The translations under genes and the position numbers were made by a program. From a virus: a DNA stretch of 63,792 bases. Shown in pieces: positions 46,969 through 54,487 of this stretch. The DNA is taken from positions 1,346 to 65,137 of the IMG/VR virus record IMGVR_UViG_3300029787_000028; one strand, given 5' to 3'. The notes under the pieces are model-generated. The model had not been told where the DNA came from. It searched no databases and worked only from the letters and a program-made list of their open reading frames with translations. Position 1 is the first letter of the stretch; each line of letters begins with the position of its first letter.

Positions 46969-47999
46969 GATACCTCGCAACCACATTGCTGTTGTTGATC
47001 ACCTTCAACGTGTCAGCACAGGCAGTAAAGAAAGCATTTAAGTTTGCCACCTTCTACACCGCCTTCAGTGGTGGTAACTCCCTGTCAGACAGAGAGGTCT
47101 TTTCTGTGGCCAACGGCTTGCAAACTGACATTGTAGAAACTCCGTTTGACTTTGCCCTTACTGCAGGCGTTCGCAAGATCGCACGCTTTGGATACGAGAA
47201 CAGAGCCAACACATTCTACAACGGAACAGAGAAGTCTTACGGAGACGCCGCCACCATTGGTAAGGTGAGTGGCTTTGAGTTCTTGTTCGAGGGAGACTAC
47301 AGGAGACAGCAAGGGGTCAACTACCTAGACCAAGACTACTTCCTTAGGTATGTGGCTGACAAGTGGATCACCAAGGTGGAGTTCCTGCAGGATGGATTCG
47401 CTGACGTCAGGTACTTCGAGGCATCCCAGAGAGCCAGGGTCAAGCTTGGTAAGCTGTCCCTCAACGCTGGAATCATGCAGAGATTGTCAGAACCCTATGG
47501 TTACGATCCTTTGAACGAGTGGTTGCTAGACAACAATCAACTTCATTTTACTTCACTCGCTCTGCAAGAGGGATACGATATTGATGTGAACACAGGTGAG
47601 TTCTTCAGCCCTGATGGGACACTCGTTGCTAGTAGCTACGAGGTGTGGGAGGAAGTTGTTATCCCCCAGGCGCTCGAAGATTACGTGAGCAAGAAGCGTG
47701 GAGAACTGGACAATCAATGGGTTCATTCTGTGGTGGTTGGCTTTGACTACTATCACTTCACCAAGAACTTTTGGGTGCATAGCTGGGCCAACCTGATCCC
47801 CTACCACCTAGACACAGATGGAGAGTACTCGTATCATAGGTTTGTTAACAGCGGGCAGTGGATAGACTACTCTGGGGGTCTTATATTTGGTAAGAGGTTC
47901 AATAAAAGTTTTGGTGTATTCGCAGAGGGTAAGTATCATAAGTACTGGGACAGGTCATGGCACGACTTCTCTCTGGGAATCAACTATGTAATAATTTGA
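46965..47999 (+). CDS. Outer-membrane beta-barrel-like protein
   Basis: 344 residues with signal peptide (MRYLATTLLLLITFNVSAQ). Alternating amphipathic strands with aromatic girdle residues, e.g. GFEFLFEGDYRRQ, ARVKLGKLSLNAGIMQRL, SVVVGFDYYHFTKNFWVHSW, GGLIFGKRFNKSFGVFAEGKYHKYW, and a C-terminal strand ending DFSLGINYVII. This is the look of an outer-membrane barrel. It overlaps the T9SS-type gene (ATGA), so the two are probably made together and act at the host surface. A role in exclusion of other phages or in lysis is possible. Confidence 0.72.
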   Translation: MRYLATTLLLLITFNVSAQAVKKAFKFATFYTAFSGGNSLSDREVFSVANGLQTDIVETPFDFALTAGVRKIARFGYENRANTFYNGTEKSYGDAATIGKVSGFEFLFEGDYRRQQGVNYLDQDYFLRYVADKWITKVEFLQDGFADVRYFEASQRARVKLGKLSLNAGIMQRLSEPYGYDPLNEWLLDNNQLHFTSLALQEGYDIDVNTGEFFSPDGTLVASSYEVWEEVVIPQALEDYVSKKRGELDNQWVHSVVVGFDYYHFTKNFWVHSWANLIPYHLDTDGEYSYHRFVNSGQWIDYSGGLIFGKRFNKSFGVFAEGKYHKYWDRSWHDFSLGINYVII

Positions 48000-48000
48000 T

Positions 48001-48285
48001 ATGGCTCAGCAGATAGGGGAGGATACGAAGATCACACTAGACCTAAAGACCATAGGTATGGCAGCCGCAGGGATTGGCACAATCGTAGCCATGTGGTTCG
48101 CCCTGCAAGCAGACATCGCAGAGGCAAAGGAACTGCCTGTCCCCCCATCTCCAGATATCACGCGCATGGAGTTTGACATGAAGGATCAGCTAGTCCGTCA
48201 GACAATCATGAGTACACAAGAGGATATCACTGAGATAAAAGAAGACATTAAGCGTATCGAAGAAAAAATAGATCAACTCAGATGA
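48001..48285 (+). CDS. Membrane-anchored coiled-coil protein (possible spanin or second holin)
   Basis: 94 residues: one membrane segment (TIGMAAAGIGTIVAMWFAL, about 17-35), a Pro-rich spacer (ELPVPPSPD) and a C-terminal coiled coil (EDITEIKEDIKRIEEKIDQLR). That layout resembles inner-membrane spanin subunits or single-TM holin-like proteins. Adjacent to the barrel protein and near the holin, so a lysis role is plausible but not proven. Confidence 0.65.
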   Translation: MAQQIGEDTKITLDLKTIGMAAAGIGTIVAMWFALQADIAEAKELPVPPSPDITRMEFDMKDQLVRQTIMSTQEDITEIKEDIKRIEEKIDQLR

Positions 48286-48288
48286 CCT

Positions 48289-48651
48289 ATGAAAGCTTTA
48301 GCCACCTGCATACTAATCTTACTTTTTTCCGCCGCAACATACGTTTCTGTACCTGCAGAGGATGAAGTTTGTGAATCAGGTATTTGCGTAGTAGAGTTTA
48401 ACGCGAGCTTCAATGCTCAAAACAGTGTAGAATGGATCGAAAGCCTCAGCGACTGCGTCACAAACCGTGTAGACATTGCCTCTGCACCAAGCCTTCAGCA
48501 GGAGCACAAGATTGTGGTAGTACCCACGATCGTTGTATTCAACGAGGGAGAGGAGGTGAAGAGATTTCAGGCGAACATCATGATGACGATGGAGGCCAGC
48601 AAGGATGACGTACAGGGGGCCATCGACGAAATATTGATGAGCGACTTCTAA
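48289..48651 (+). CDS. Exported thioredoxin-fold protein lacking the CxxC
   Basis: 120 residues. Signal peptide about 1-19 (ATCILILLFSAATYVS). The fold is suggested by CVVEFNASFNAQNSVEWIESL, VDIAS, and VVVPTIVVFNEGEEVKRFQA, where VPT holds the cis-proline (P79) of thioredoxins. The WCGPC active site is replaced by FNAQN, so normal redox chemistry is unlikely; two Cys at 28 and 33 precede it. Last gene of the rightward late operon, two bases before the convergent early operon. Confidence 0.68.
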   Translation: MKALATCILILLFSAATYVSVPAEDEVCESGICVVEFNASFNAQNSVEWIESLSDCVTNRVDIASAPSLQQEHKIVVVPTIVVFNEGEEVKRFQANIMMTMEASKDDVQGAIDEILMSDF

Positions 48652-48652
48652 C

Positions 48653-49156
48653 TCAGTATTTTTTATCGTACTCCCAAACTCTGTATGACACCAGAGTCTT
48701 GATGTCGTGAAGCTTGAGAAGAGAGATGACGTCTTTCTTCCCCTCCCTTGTGTATCTCTTTAGGTAGGCGTTCTTGTACTTGGTAACTGCCTCGTCAGAG
48801 ACGTGCTTCTCGCAAAAGAATGCCAGCTCTTGCCTGTCTACTATGACAAACCCCCCTTCTTCTGGCATGTCGAACGCGATGATGGTGGCACCACCGTATA
48901 ACCAACCTTTGTTCCCTCTCACGTTTGTAAACTCACACCAGATTTGATCTGGAAGGTTGTTGCCCTTGACATCGACACCCCACCGCTTGCCTGCTGGCGA
49001 CATAGCCAACCAGTAGTCGATATGCTCATGCATATCCTCCGTGTGACTGGACTTGGTGACCAACAGCCCCTTGTGTCTGGCTGCCCTGAGAAACCTTATC
49101 TCTGCGACCCTGCCAGTGCTTGACTGATACTCACTGCGACTTGGCTTGATGTTCAT
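48653..49156 (-). CDS. PD-(D/E)xK nuclease-like protein
   Basis: 167 residues. Active-site residues: E19 (TGRVAEIRF), D47 (HIDYWL), and D62-V-K64 (WGVDVKG), the classical order of PD-(D/E)xK enzymes. Last gene of the leftward early operon; its start overlaps the small gene upstream. Might be a DNA-processing, host-DNA degradation or recombination nuclease; substrate not evident. Confidence 0.72.
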   Translation of the reverse strand: MNIKPSRSEYQSSTGRVAEIRFLRAARHKGLLVTKSSHTEDMHEHIDYWLAMSPAGKRWGVDVKGNNLPDQIWCEFTNVRGNKGWLYGGATIIAFDMPEEGGFVIVDRQELAFFCEKHVSDEAVTKYKNAYLKRYTREGKKDVISLLKLHDIKTLVSYRVWEYDKKY

Positions 49157-49349
49157 CGATCAGAGTTTTAATCAGGTCAAGCTCCTGATAAATTTTGCTT
49201 TTGCTTTCGAGCACCTCTCGATACACCTTTTCAAAGTCCTCTTGTGGATAACCCTGGTTGTCGTGTATGGCTTCATACAAGTCATCTACGACCTCATGGA
49301 TGCGGTCGCAGGCAAAGTGATACATCCAACTAAGCTCAGATCTCTCCAT
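49131..49349 (-). CDS. Small helical protein between two nucleases
   Basis: 72 residues, acidic, helical (CDRIHEVVDDLYEAIHDNQGYPQEDFEKVYREVLESKSKIYQELDLIKTLIDEHQ). It overlaps both neighbouring nuclease genes (14 and 26 bases), so the three are translated together. Possibly a partner or inhibitor of one nuclease; inference only. Confidence 0.65.
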   Translation of the reverse strand: MERSELSWMYHFACDRIHEVVDDLYEAIHDNQGYPQEDFEKVYREVLESKSKIYQELDLIKTLIDEHQAKSQ

Positions 49350-49791
49350 TCTTAATAGATGCTAGTATTTCCTGGATGGCGTGGTCCACTTGCTCCCTGT
49401 TCTTAGCTAAAAATACAACATCTGGGGCCTGTTTCTCCACCAAATGTTTGAGGAACAGCTTCCATCTCATGGGGAAGTCATGATGCGATGGCAGATACCC
49501 TTTCGTTTCTATGACCCACGCATGATCCTTACCCACAAAATCAGGCTTGTATGTGATGGGCAGCACAACAGAACCTGTCTTGTCCGTCATGTGCTTTGCC
49601 CTAGCCGTCATCTTGAAGTACTTGTTGGGATATCGAAACTTGTCTTGCAGTTCGTAGGTGTGCTCTTCATAATCGAAAGCCAACCCATTCTGTTTCAGTT
49701 GATCCGCACAATACTTTTCGATTGCAGATGCGTATCTTCCCAAGCTTTTCTTTCGAGAGGTCTTTCTGCTCCTCTTCGCTTTCTTTCGCAT
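49336..49791 (-). CDS. T7 endonuclease I-like Holliday-junction resolvase
   Basis: 151 residues. After a basic N-terminus (KKAKRSRKTSRKK), motifs: E24 helix (SAIEKYCADQL), YKPDF (D84), VIETKG (E95, K97), then DFPMRWKLF (R109-W110). This order E...PD...ExK and the trailing RW match phage endonuclease I (PF05367). Resolves branched DNA made in replication and recombination before packaging. Lies beside the primase-helicase gene. Confidence 0.85.
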   Translation of the reverse strand: MRKKAKRSRKTSRKKSLGRYASAIEKYCADQLKQNGLAFDYEEHTYELQDKFRYPNKYFKMTARAKHMTDKTGSVVLPITYKPDFVGKDHAWVIETKGYLPSHHDFPMRWKLFLKHLVEKQAPDVVFLAKNREQVDHAIQEILASIKNGEI

Positions 49792-49807
49792 GAGTCAATA
49801 TACACCA

Positions 49808-51610
49808 TCAATCCTTCAAAAAGCTGGTGTTCAGTGGCATTTGTTTTTCACTCTCATTAAATGATAACGTGTCGAACAGTGGCTTCTGTGCTGCCCAGCT
49901 AGTAAATCCTGTATGTGATAGGTTCATAGTCATGCGGTAGGGCTCTTCCAGTGGCGTGGGTCTACCACCTGTCTCCGTCACCCTGACTTTCCTGACGTGG
50001 AACTCAGTCATCTTCCTGATGTTGTGGTCTGGAGACTGCACCTTCCTGTGAATCGTCACAAAGCAATCACACCTGTTCACAAACTTACCCCCTCCCTCTG
50101 TGTCCTCTGCGTATGGGGCGATGGGCAATCCGTCTGGGCCTTTGCGACGTTGAGCCTCTGTAAATGCGTGGGTGTTGACCCATACAGCGATGTCGTTAGC
50201 CTTGCTGAATGTCAAAAACTCTGATGCTGCCTCGTAGTGGTAGTCGTGTGGGGTGATGCTGCTGTTTCCAAGGTCCAACTTCAAGCTGTTGTATGGGTCC
50301 ACGAATATGCCATCGAGTCCACGCTCACGCATGATCTTCTCCATAAACAAGATGATGTCGCTGTAGCTATACACCTGGTTGTTGTTGATGATCACAAAAT
50401 GCTTCTGCACCCATTCGTATGCCATCGTTCGCTCGTGGTAATTCATGTCAGTCACCTTCTTGTTCATGGCAAACTGCATGAGCTCCATCTTCACAGACGC
50501 CGTCTGGTTCTCGCTAGAATATATAGCCCACTTCCATCCGTGCTTGATTGCAGCGTTCACAATCATGTACAGCACCGTGGTTGTCTTTCCCACATTGCTA
50601 TGTCCATTGAGGATGACGAACTCCTTTTTGTACCTGAAGTATTCGTCCAACGCTTCATCCCCTGTGGGCAGTCCAAGCTCAATCAACCCCTGACTGAAGT
50701 CATCAATCCACTTCCAGTCCACATCGTCTGATGCAATGAAGGACATGTCCCCATCATTCAACTGCATCTCCCTCTCTACTGACTGCTCCTCACGCATCAG
50801 ATCCCTGATGGGCATCAGCTTCCCGTGCTCAAGGCCATCACGTATCGTGTGCATAGCCTGAGACTCACTGTCAATGTCTCTCTTGGTTATTTCCCTGATG
50901 AGTACACGAACAGCCTCGTCCTCCTCAATGCGCCCAGCTGCAACGTATCCACCACAGAGCTTGGACGCTCTCAATAAACTCGCATGCTTGTCACCGTCGT
51001 CAGCATGACGGATCATACGGGCCGCCAGGTTTAGGCGCATGTAATCTGTGTGATCCCCCTTGACCTCTATCTTCTCCTTCTCCTCCCTGTTTTCTACGAG
51101 CAGCCCAGCAAACTTTTCGTGATTTTCCTTGATCACAATATCTGGGTCGTATGACTCAAAGCAAGCACGAGATTCGTTGATGCCTGACTCATCAACGTCC
51201 AACCCATACTGACTGTCAAAGTACTTTACTAGTGCTCTAAAATGATCCCTGTGTCTTTCAGGGTTGGTGATCTTCACCAGAGCCTTGACGCCATGGCCAC
51301 TGGGTGATACCCAACAGGACTGCACATAGTTGTCTGTCGCTAAGGATGTCTTGGTGCTGTCTACATCAACATGATCGAAGTCCAAAACGATAAAGCCAGA
51401 GTGCTCAAAGAGAGCTTCGTCAGCGCGTTCTGAAAACTCACCACTCCAACATACAACGGGTAGTTGCTTCTTCTTCTCAGTCTCTCCGTCTCTTACATCA
51501 CTTATGGTCGTAATCGACTTCCCATCCTGAATCCTTGACAGTGCTTGTTGTAGACTGACGTGCCAGGGGTTGGTCTTGTCGTAGACGTTCTTGAATATTG
51601 TTACTTTCAT
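49808..51610 (-). CDS. Primase-helicase (BT4734/VirE-N-like primase with DnaB-like helicase)
   Basis: About 600 residues; ATG 51610 chosen (MKVTIFKNV), with an alternative ATG at 51622. N-terminal primase-like domain: GFIVLDFDHVD (D-x-D near 81-83 counted from the upstream ATG) and CWVSPSGHGVKALVKI. C-terminal RecA-type helicase: Walker A GHSNVGKTT (about 340-348), then AIYSSENQ and GIFVDPYNSL (Walker B). Primes and unwinds DNA at the phage fork. The VirE-N primase type is characteristic of Bacteroidota. Start overlaps the upstream gene by about 113 bases. Confidence 0.85.
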   Translation of the reverse strand: MKVTIFKNVYDKTNPWHVSLQQALSRIQDGKSITTISDVRDGETEKKKQLPVVCWSGEFSERADEALFEHSGFIVLDFDHVDVDSTKTSLATDNYVQSCWVSPSGHGVKALVKITNPERHRDHFRALVKYFDSQYGLDVDESGINESRACFESYDPDIVIKENHEKFAGLLVENREEKEKIEVKGDHTDYMRLNLAARMIRHADDGDKHASLLRASKLCGGYVAAGRIEEDEAVRVLIREITKRDIDSESQAMHTIRDGLEHGKLMPIRDLMREEQSVEREMQLNDGDMSFIASDDVDWKWIDDFSQGLIELGLPTGDEALDEYFRYKKEFVILNGHSNVGKTTTVLYMIVNAAIKHGWKWAIYSSENQTASVKMELMQFAMNKKVTDMNYHERTMAYEWVQKHFVIINNNQVYSYSDIILFMEKIMRERGLDGIFVDPYNSLKLDLGNSSITPHDYHYEAASEFLTFSKANDIAVWVNTHAFTEAQRRKGPDGLPIAPYAEDTEGGGKFVNRCDCFVTIHRKVQSPDHNIRKMTEFHVRKVRVTETGGRPTPLEEPYRMTMNLSHTGFTSWAAQKPLFDTLSFNESEKQMPLNTSFLKD

Positions 51611-51863
51611 TTTCCTTTGCAATCATGAGCAGGATCATATATCCTACGATGTCTTTAAGTGTGTCCTCCGTATCCTCTACGAGCCCACTGTTTTGTATCC
51701 GTTTTAGTTTTTCATCAATGCGAATCTTGATGCTGCTGCTCGCACTCGCTTGACTGAAAATACTCAGGGGGCTGAGGGCCGCGTCACCATAAGCTGCGTT
51801 CTTCTTCAGAAGCAAGCTTTTAATCTCCTCACACTTTTTCTTGATGCTGTCTTTTGTGCTCAT
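51498..51863 (-). CDS. DUF1599/nucleotide-modification-associated domain protein
   Basis: 121 residues. LLLKKNAAYGDAALSPLSIFSQAS...IRIDEKLKRIQNSG...EDTEDTLKDIVGYMILLMIA matches the DUF1599 (nucleotide modification associated domain 1) family: K-N-x-x-Y-G-D, R-I-D-x-K, and D-x-x-G-Y. The fold is MazG-like in pattern. The last 35-40 residues, beyond the conserved core, are encoded in a 113-base overlap with the primase gene. May act on nucleotides or modified bases. Confidence 0.75.
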   Translation of the reverse strand: MSTKDSIKKKCEEIKSLLLKKNAAYGDAALSPLSIFSQASASSSIKIRIDEKLKRIQNSGLVEDTEDTLKDIVGYMILLMIAKENESNNIQERLRQDQPLARQSTTSTVKDSGWEVDYDHK

Positions 51864-52119
51864 CTGTAGTCAGGTTTGAGTATGAAATACGTTTCTTGTC
51901 AATGATGTCCCTCACAATGATGTGCTTATCTGATTTCGCATTCTTTCCATACAGCTCTTGTCCAAGCCTGTGCATGGTTTTGCTGTCATACTTGCGAATG
52001 TCCGCAGGCGTATCAAAGACGGATACTATCCACACGACACGCTCGTGTACAACCTTCTTTTTTTTGAAGGCGACACGAGCGGTCATGTAATAGATAGGAG
52101 CTTTAGAAGGGGAGGTCAT
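51829..52119 (-). CDS. Hypothetical basic protein
   Basis: 96 residues from ATG 52119, which overlaps the end of the SSB-like gene by 17 bases; the upstream extension is unlikely. IYYMTARVAFKKKKVVHERVVWIVSVFDTPADIRKYDSKTMHRLGQELYGKNAKSDKHIIVRDIIDKKRISYSN suggests a small alpha/beta fold. No family recognised. Coupled to SSB, so probably in DNA replication. Confidence 0.62.
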   Translation of the reverse strand: MTSPSKAPIYYMTARVAFKKKKVVHERVVWIVSVFDTPADIRKYDSKTMHRLGQELYGKNAKSDKHIIVRDIIDKKRISYSNLTTDEHKRQHQEKV

Positions 52120-52399
52120 CCTCCTTCTGCGCTGCTTTCTTAGCGCGTTTCTCCTTCGCAGCTTCGCTGTTAGGATCGTACACACGGCAGCATGACTTGC
52201 CGTTCTTAGACATGAACATGGTCAGGTAGATGTTGCCACCTTGTCCTTGTTCGTTACGCGATGTAGCGTACTTCTCAATCATCTCCTTCATCTCGTGGTC
52301 TTTCAGACGCACGGTCCAGGCAATGATGTTTTTGTTGTCGTCCCGCAAGGGCTCTTCAGCGTATCCACAGAGGACGCTGTCATACTTTTGATCGCTCAT
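52103..52399 (-). CDS. Putative single-stranded DNA-binding protein
   Basis: 98 residues from ATG 52399 (MSDQKYDSVLCGYAEEP); the in-frame extension to 52453 lacks a leader. Beta-rich core (IIAWTVRLKDHE, GGNIYLTMFMSKNGKSCCRVYD) and a Lys/Ala linker ending in EDDLPF, the acidic tip typical of SSB proteins that binds partner proteins. It lies between the exonuclease and helicase genes. The OB fold cannot be proven here. Confidence 0.65.
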   Translation of the reverse strand: MSDQKYDSVLCGYAEEPLRDDNKNIIAWTVRLKDHEMKEMIEKYATSRNEQGQGGNIYLTMFMSKNGKSCCRVYDPNSEAAKEKRAKKAAQKEDDLPF

Positions 52400-52494
52400 A
52401 GTATAGGGTTTAATTAAATAGTTGGTGTAAAAATAGGAGAATGGATAGGGCACATGCCACCCAGAAAACTTGGGTGATTACAATGCCCACACAT

Positions 52495-53253
52495 TCAGAC
52501 AATAAATTCAGCAAAATGCTCTTCAGAGTTTTGTTTTCCATTCAAATAATTGTTGATGTTCTCAAGGGCTTGATGGAATTTCATCTCACCTCTGAACATG
52601 GTTTCTTCTGAACACTTGACGTTAGCTGGGTAGTAGGGGTATGTCTTCTCTTGCACCACCCAGTAAAAATCTTTGATACCAAAGACCTTGCTGTAGATGT
52701 ATGCTTGGATGTCATAGCTGAAGCTGTTGACATCATACCTGAACTTGTCTATGCTGCGCGATGACTTCGAATCAATGATGCGATCATCTTGTAAGCAATC
52801 CAAGAACCCCTTGAGTGGCACCCCATCCAGGTCAACATTGAACTCAACCTGGAACTTACCACCATCGAATTGTGTGTAATACAAGCCACAGTCTTTGAGT
52901 CTTGTGATCATCGTCTTGGCCTGATCCCAGTCTTCCTGTGATACAAGCGTTTGATCCGTGTTCTTCGATGCTTGTTCTGCCTTCCACTCTTTGTATCGCT
53001 TTGTGCTTCTAGGATTGCGGCCACCAATATCAGCAACCACATCGCTGTCGTCAAGAGTATAATATAACTCATTGGCTTTGTCTGGTTCGAACAACAGCAT
53101 GTCGTACAACGTGCCAAAGCGTAACGCATCTGACTCTTTCTTCAGCTCACCCCTCATGTACATCTCCCACAAACGCATGTCTCCAAGCGCATGCTTAATA
53201 GAGCTGTATGAAAGGTGTGGCTTACCCACTGCCTGTTCGAGCTGCTTTCTCAT
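52495..53253 (-). CDS. RecE/exonuclease VIII-like PD-(D/E)xK exonuclease
   Basis: 252 residues. HLSYSSIKHALGD and LRFGTLYDMLLFEP (about 13-57) are the family's N-terminal motifs; QVEFNVDLDGVPLKGFLDCL (D152) and RIIDSKSS (D161, K163) form the metal site; YDIQAYIYSKVFG (180-192) is the QxxxY helix. A match to the exodeoxyribonuclease VIII PDDEXK family. Chews 5' ends to feed the annealing protein two genes upstream. Confidence 0.85.
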   Translation of the reverse strand: MRKQLEQAVGKPHLSYSSIKHALGDMRLWEMYMRGELKKESDALRFGTLYDMLLFEPDKANELYYTLDDSDVVADIGGRNPRSTKRYKEWKAEQASKNTDQTLVSQEDWDQAKTMITRLKDCGLYYTQFDGGKFQVEFNVDLDGVPLKGFLDCLQDDRIIDSKSSRSIDKFRYDVNSFSYDIQAYIYSKVFGIKDFYWVVQEKTYPYYPANVKCSEETMFRGEMKFHQALENINNYLNGKQNSEEHFAEFIV

Positions 53254-53465
53254 TCTGAGATGCTGTATCGTGCAATCTGAGTGGACTCCCCGTGCCTGTT
53301 GGGGACAGACACAAAGTCTCGTTCGATTTCGTAGCTCATCTCTTTGATGTCATGGATGCGAGCCGCTAGGCGGTAGCACCCAAGATCACGCATGGCTTCA
53401 AGAGCTGTGATAGATCCGTGGTCACGGATGTATTCCACAATACGAATGGCTTGATTCTGTCTCAT
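53250..53465 (-). CDS. Helix-turn-helix protein (HTH_39-like)
   Basis: 71 residues. RIVEYIRDHGSITALEAMRDLGCYRLAARIHDIKEMSYEIERDFVSV is the HTH_39 pattern (GSIT...EA...G..RLAARI..L). Overlaps both neighbours by 4 bases, so it is co-translated with the recombination genes. May be a DNA-binding regulator or recombination cofactor. Confidence 0.8.
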   Translation of the reverse strand: MRQNQAIRIVEYIRDHGSITALEAMRDLGCYRLAARIHDIKEMSYEIERDFVSVPNRHGESTQIARYSISE

Positions 53466-54016
53466 CGTACAAACTTCTGGAGTCCTGCCACCTGCTTGTC
53501 CGTAAGCTGTTCACCATACTTCTTGGTGATGGCCTGGAAAGCTTTCTTCTTGTCTGATTGAGACTTGATGTACCCTACAGCTTTGTCCATGATGTTTTCG
53601 ACGGGGGCATCAAGGGCTTTCGCAAGTTTCTGTACAACAGGATTGTCCACGAGTTCTTGCTGCTTCGCAATGGCTTCTTCCACTTCATTGGCCGAGGCGA
53701 TAGAGGTATCAATGCCGATTCCGAGCATGGCCAATGAACGCCCAACGGCTGATGTTTCACAGTTTTCGACATAGCTAGTCTTGTTGATGTTAGATGATCC
53801 GCGCTCCTCGTGGGCATGACCCACAGCCACCACACGCCCCTGCTCATTGGCAATTGTGCATTTGCAAACGCACGTCTTGTCGTCTAGCATGGGGAAGTCT
53901 GTTGCTATCGTCCAGTTTTTGTACTGCTGCTCTTGTCGAAAGAACTTGATGCGTTCGTTGACTTCAACGTACTGCTTGCCACGGATGTTCGTGGTCTTGA
54001 ATTTGTAGTTTGACAT
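53462..54016 (-). CDS. Single-strand annealing/ERF-like recombinase candidate
   Basis: 184 residues. YVEVNERIKFFR, NWTIATDFPMLDDKTCVCKCTI...GRVVAVGHAHEERGSSNINKTSYVENCETSAVGRSLAMLGIGIDTSIASANEVEEAI is a conserved phage family whose core resembles ERF/Rad52-type annealing proteins. The pairing with a RecE-like exonuclease strengthens this. The helical C-terminus (KALDAPVENIMDKAVGYIKS...) is variable. Has its own promoter upstream (54039-54069). Confidence 0.7.
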   Translation of the reverse strand: MSNYKFKTTNIRGKQYVEVNERIKFFRQEQQYKNWTIATDFPMLDDKTCVCKCTIANEQGRVVAVGHAHEERGSSNINKTSYVENCETSAVGRSLAMLGIGIDTSIASANEVEEAIAKQQELVDNPVVQKLAKALDAPVENIMDKAVGYIKSQSDKKKAFQAITKKYGEQLTDKQVAGLQKFVR

Positions 54017-54038
54017 TGAGTTGAATTGAATTGTTGTG

Positions 54039-54069
54039 CAAATCTATGTTGAAAGTTATTTCTGTGCAA
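54039..54069 (-). promoter_or_regulatory. Leftward Bacteroidota-type promoter for the recombination genes
   Basis: On the minus strand: TTG (54069-54067), 20 bases, TAGATTTG (54046-54039), fitting TTG-N19/21-TAnnTTTG. A start near 54033 would give a leader of about 17 bases to ATG 54016. It overlaps the end of the DnaA-C-like gene. Confidence 0.65.
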
Positions 54070-54487
54070 GTCCCTTGTTCTGTTTGGCTAGAATCCTGCA
54101 CTTCATGTCCATCAGGCCAATGATGACTCTGTCTATGTCCTCAAGGGCTCTGCGTGGACTGATGTCTACGTTGTATGACTCATGAAAGATGGGTGCAATG
54201 TCCAATCCTCTTGTCACATTATTCACCACCTCAACTGCTGTTGCATACTTGTTGCGATACGCGGGTGAGAACCTGATCATGGGTTCGTGCTCTTTGTTGT
54301 AGTGTACGATCGAGCTGTGGTCCTTGTCGAACAAAGCACCAATACTGGCGTATGACAGGTATGGTCGAAGGGCGTTCGATACAGCTGCACGGTGTTCAAC
54401 CATGGGTCTGTATCGTTTGACATCGTCAATCTTTTCCCCAATCTGTCTTTCATATTCCGCTCTGACCTGAACGGCTAACTCACTCAT
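54056..54487 (-). CDS. DnaA C-terminal (domain IV)-like DNA-binding protein
   Basis: 143 residues from ATG 54487 (MSELAVQ), which overlaps the previous stop; the extension to 54517 is unlikely. HRAAVSNALRPYLSYASIGALFDKDHSSIVHYNKEHE (about 32-68) is the DnaA domain IV signature (G...DHSSIVHY for the usual GGRDHSTVIHA). There is no AAA+ ATPase domain, so it binds DNA only, possibly directing replication to a phage origin or blocking host DnaA boxes. Confidence 0.78.
   Translation of the reverse strand: MSELAVQVRAEYERQIGEKIDDVKRYRPMVEHRAAVSNALRPYLSYASIGALFDKDHSSIVHYNKEHEPMIRFSPAYRNKYATAVEVVNNVTRGLDIAPIFHESYNVDISPRRALEDIDRVIIGLMDMKCRILAKQNKGLAQK

Noticed and set aside
48640-48670. Bidirectional terminator between the convergent operons
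   Set aside because: Only a T run (TATTTTTTATC) is present at 48656-48666; I could not find a supporting hairpin in the two-base gap or the flanking gene ends.
49808-50731. Plus-strand frames opposite the primase-helicase
   Set aside because: They are antisense shadows of a gene with clear Walker motifs.
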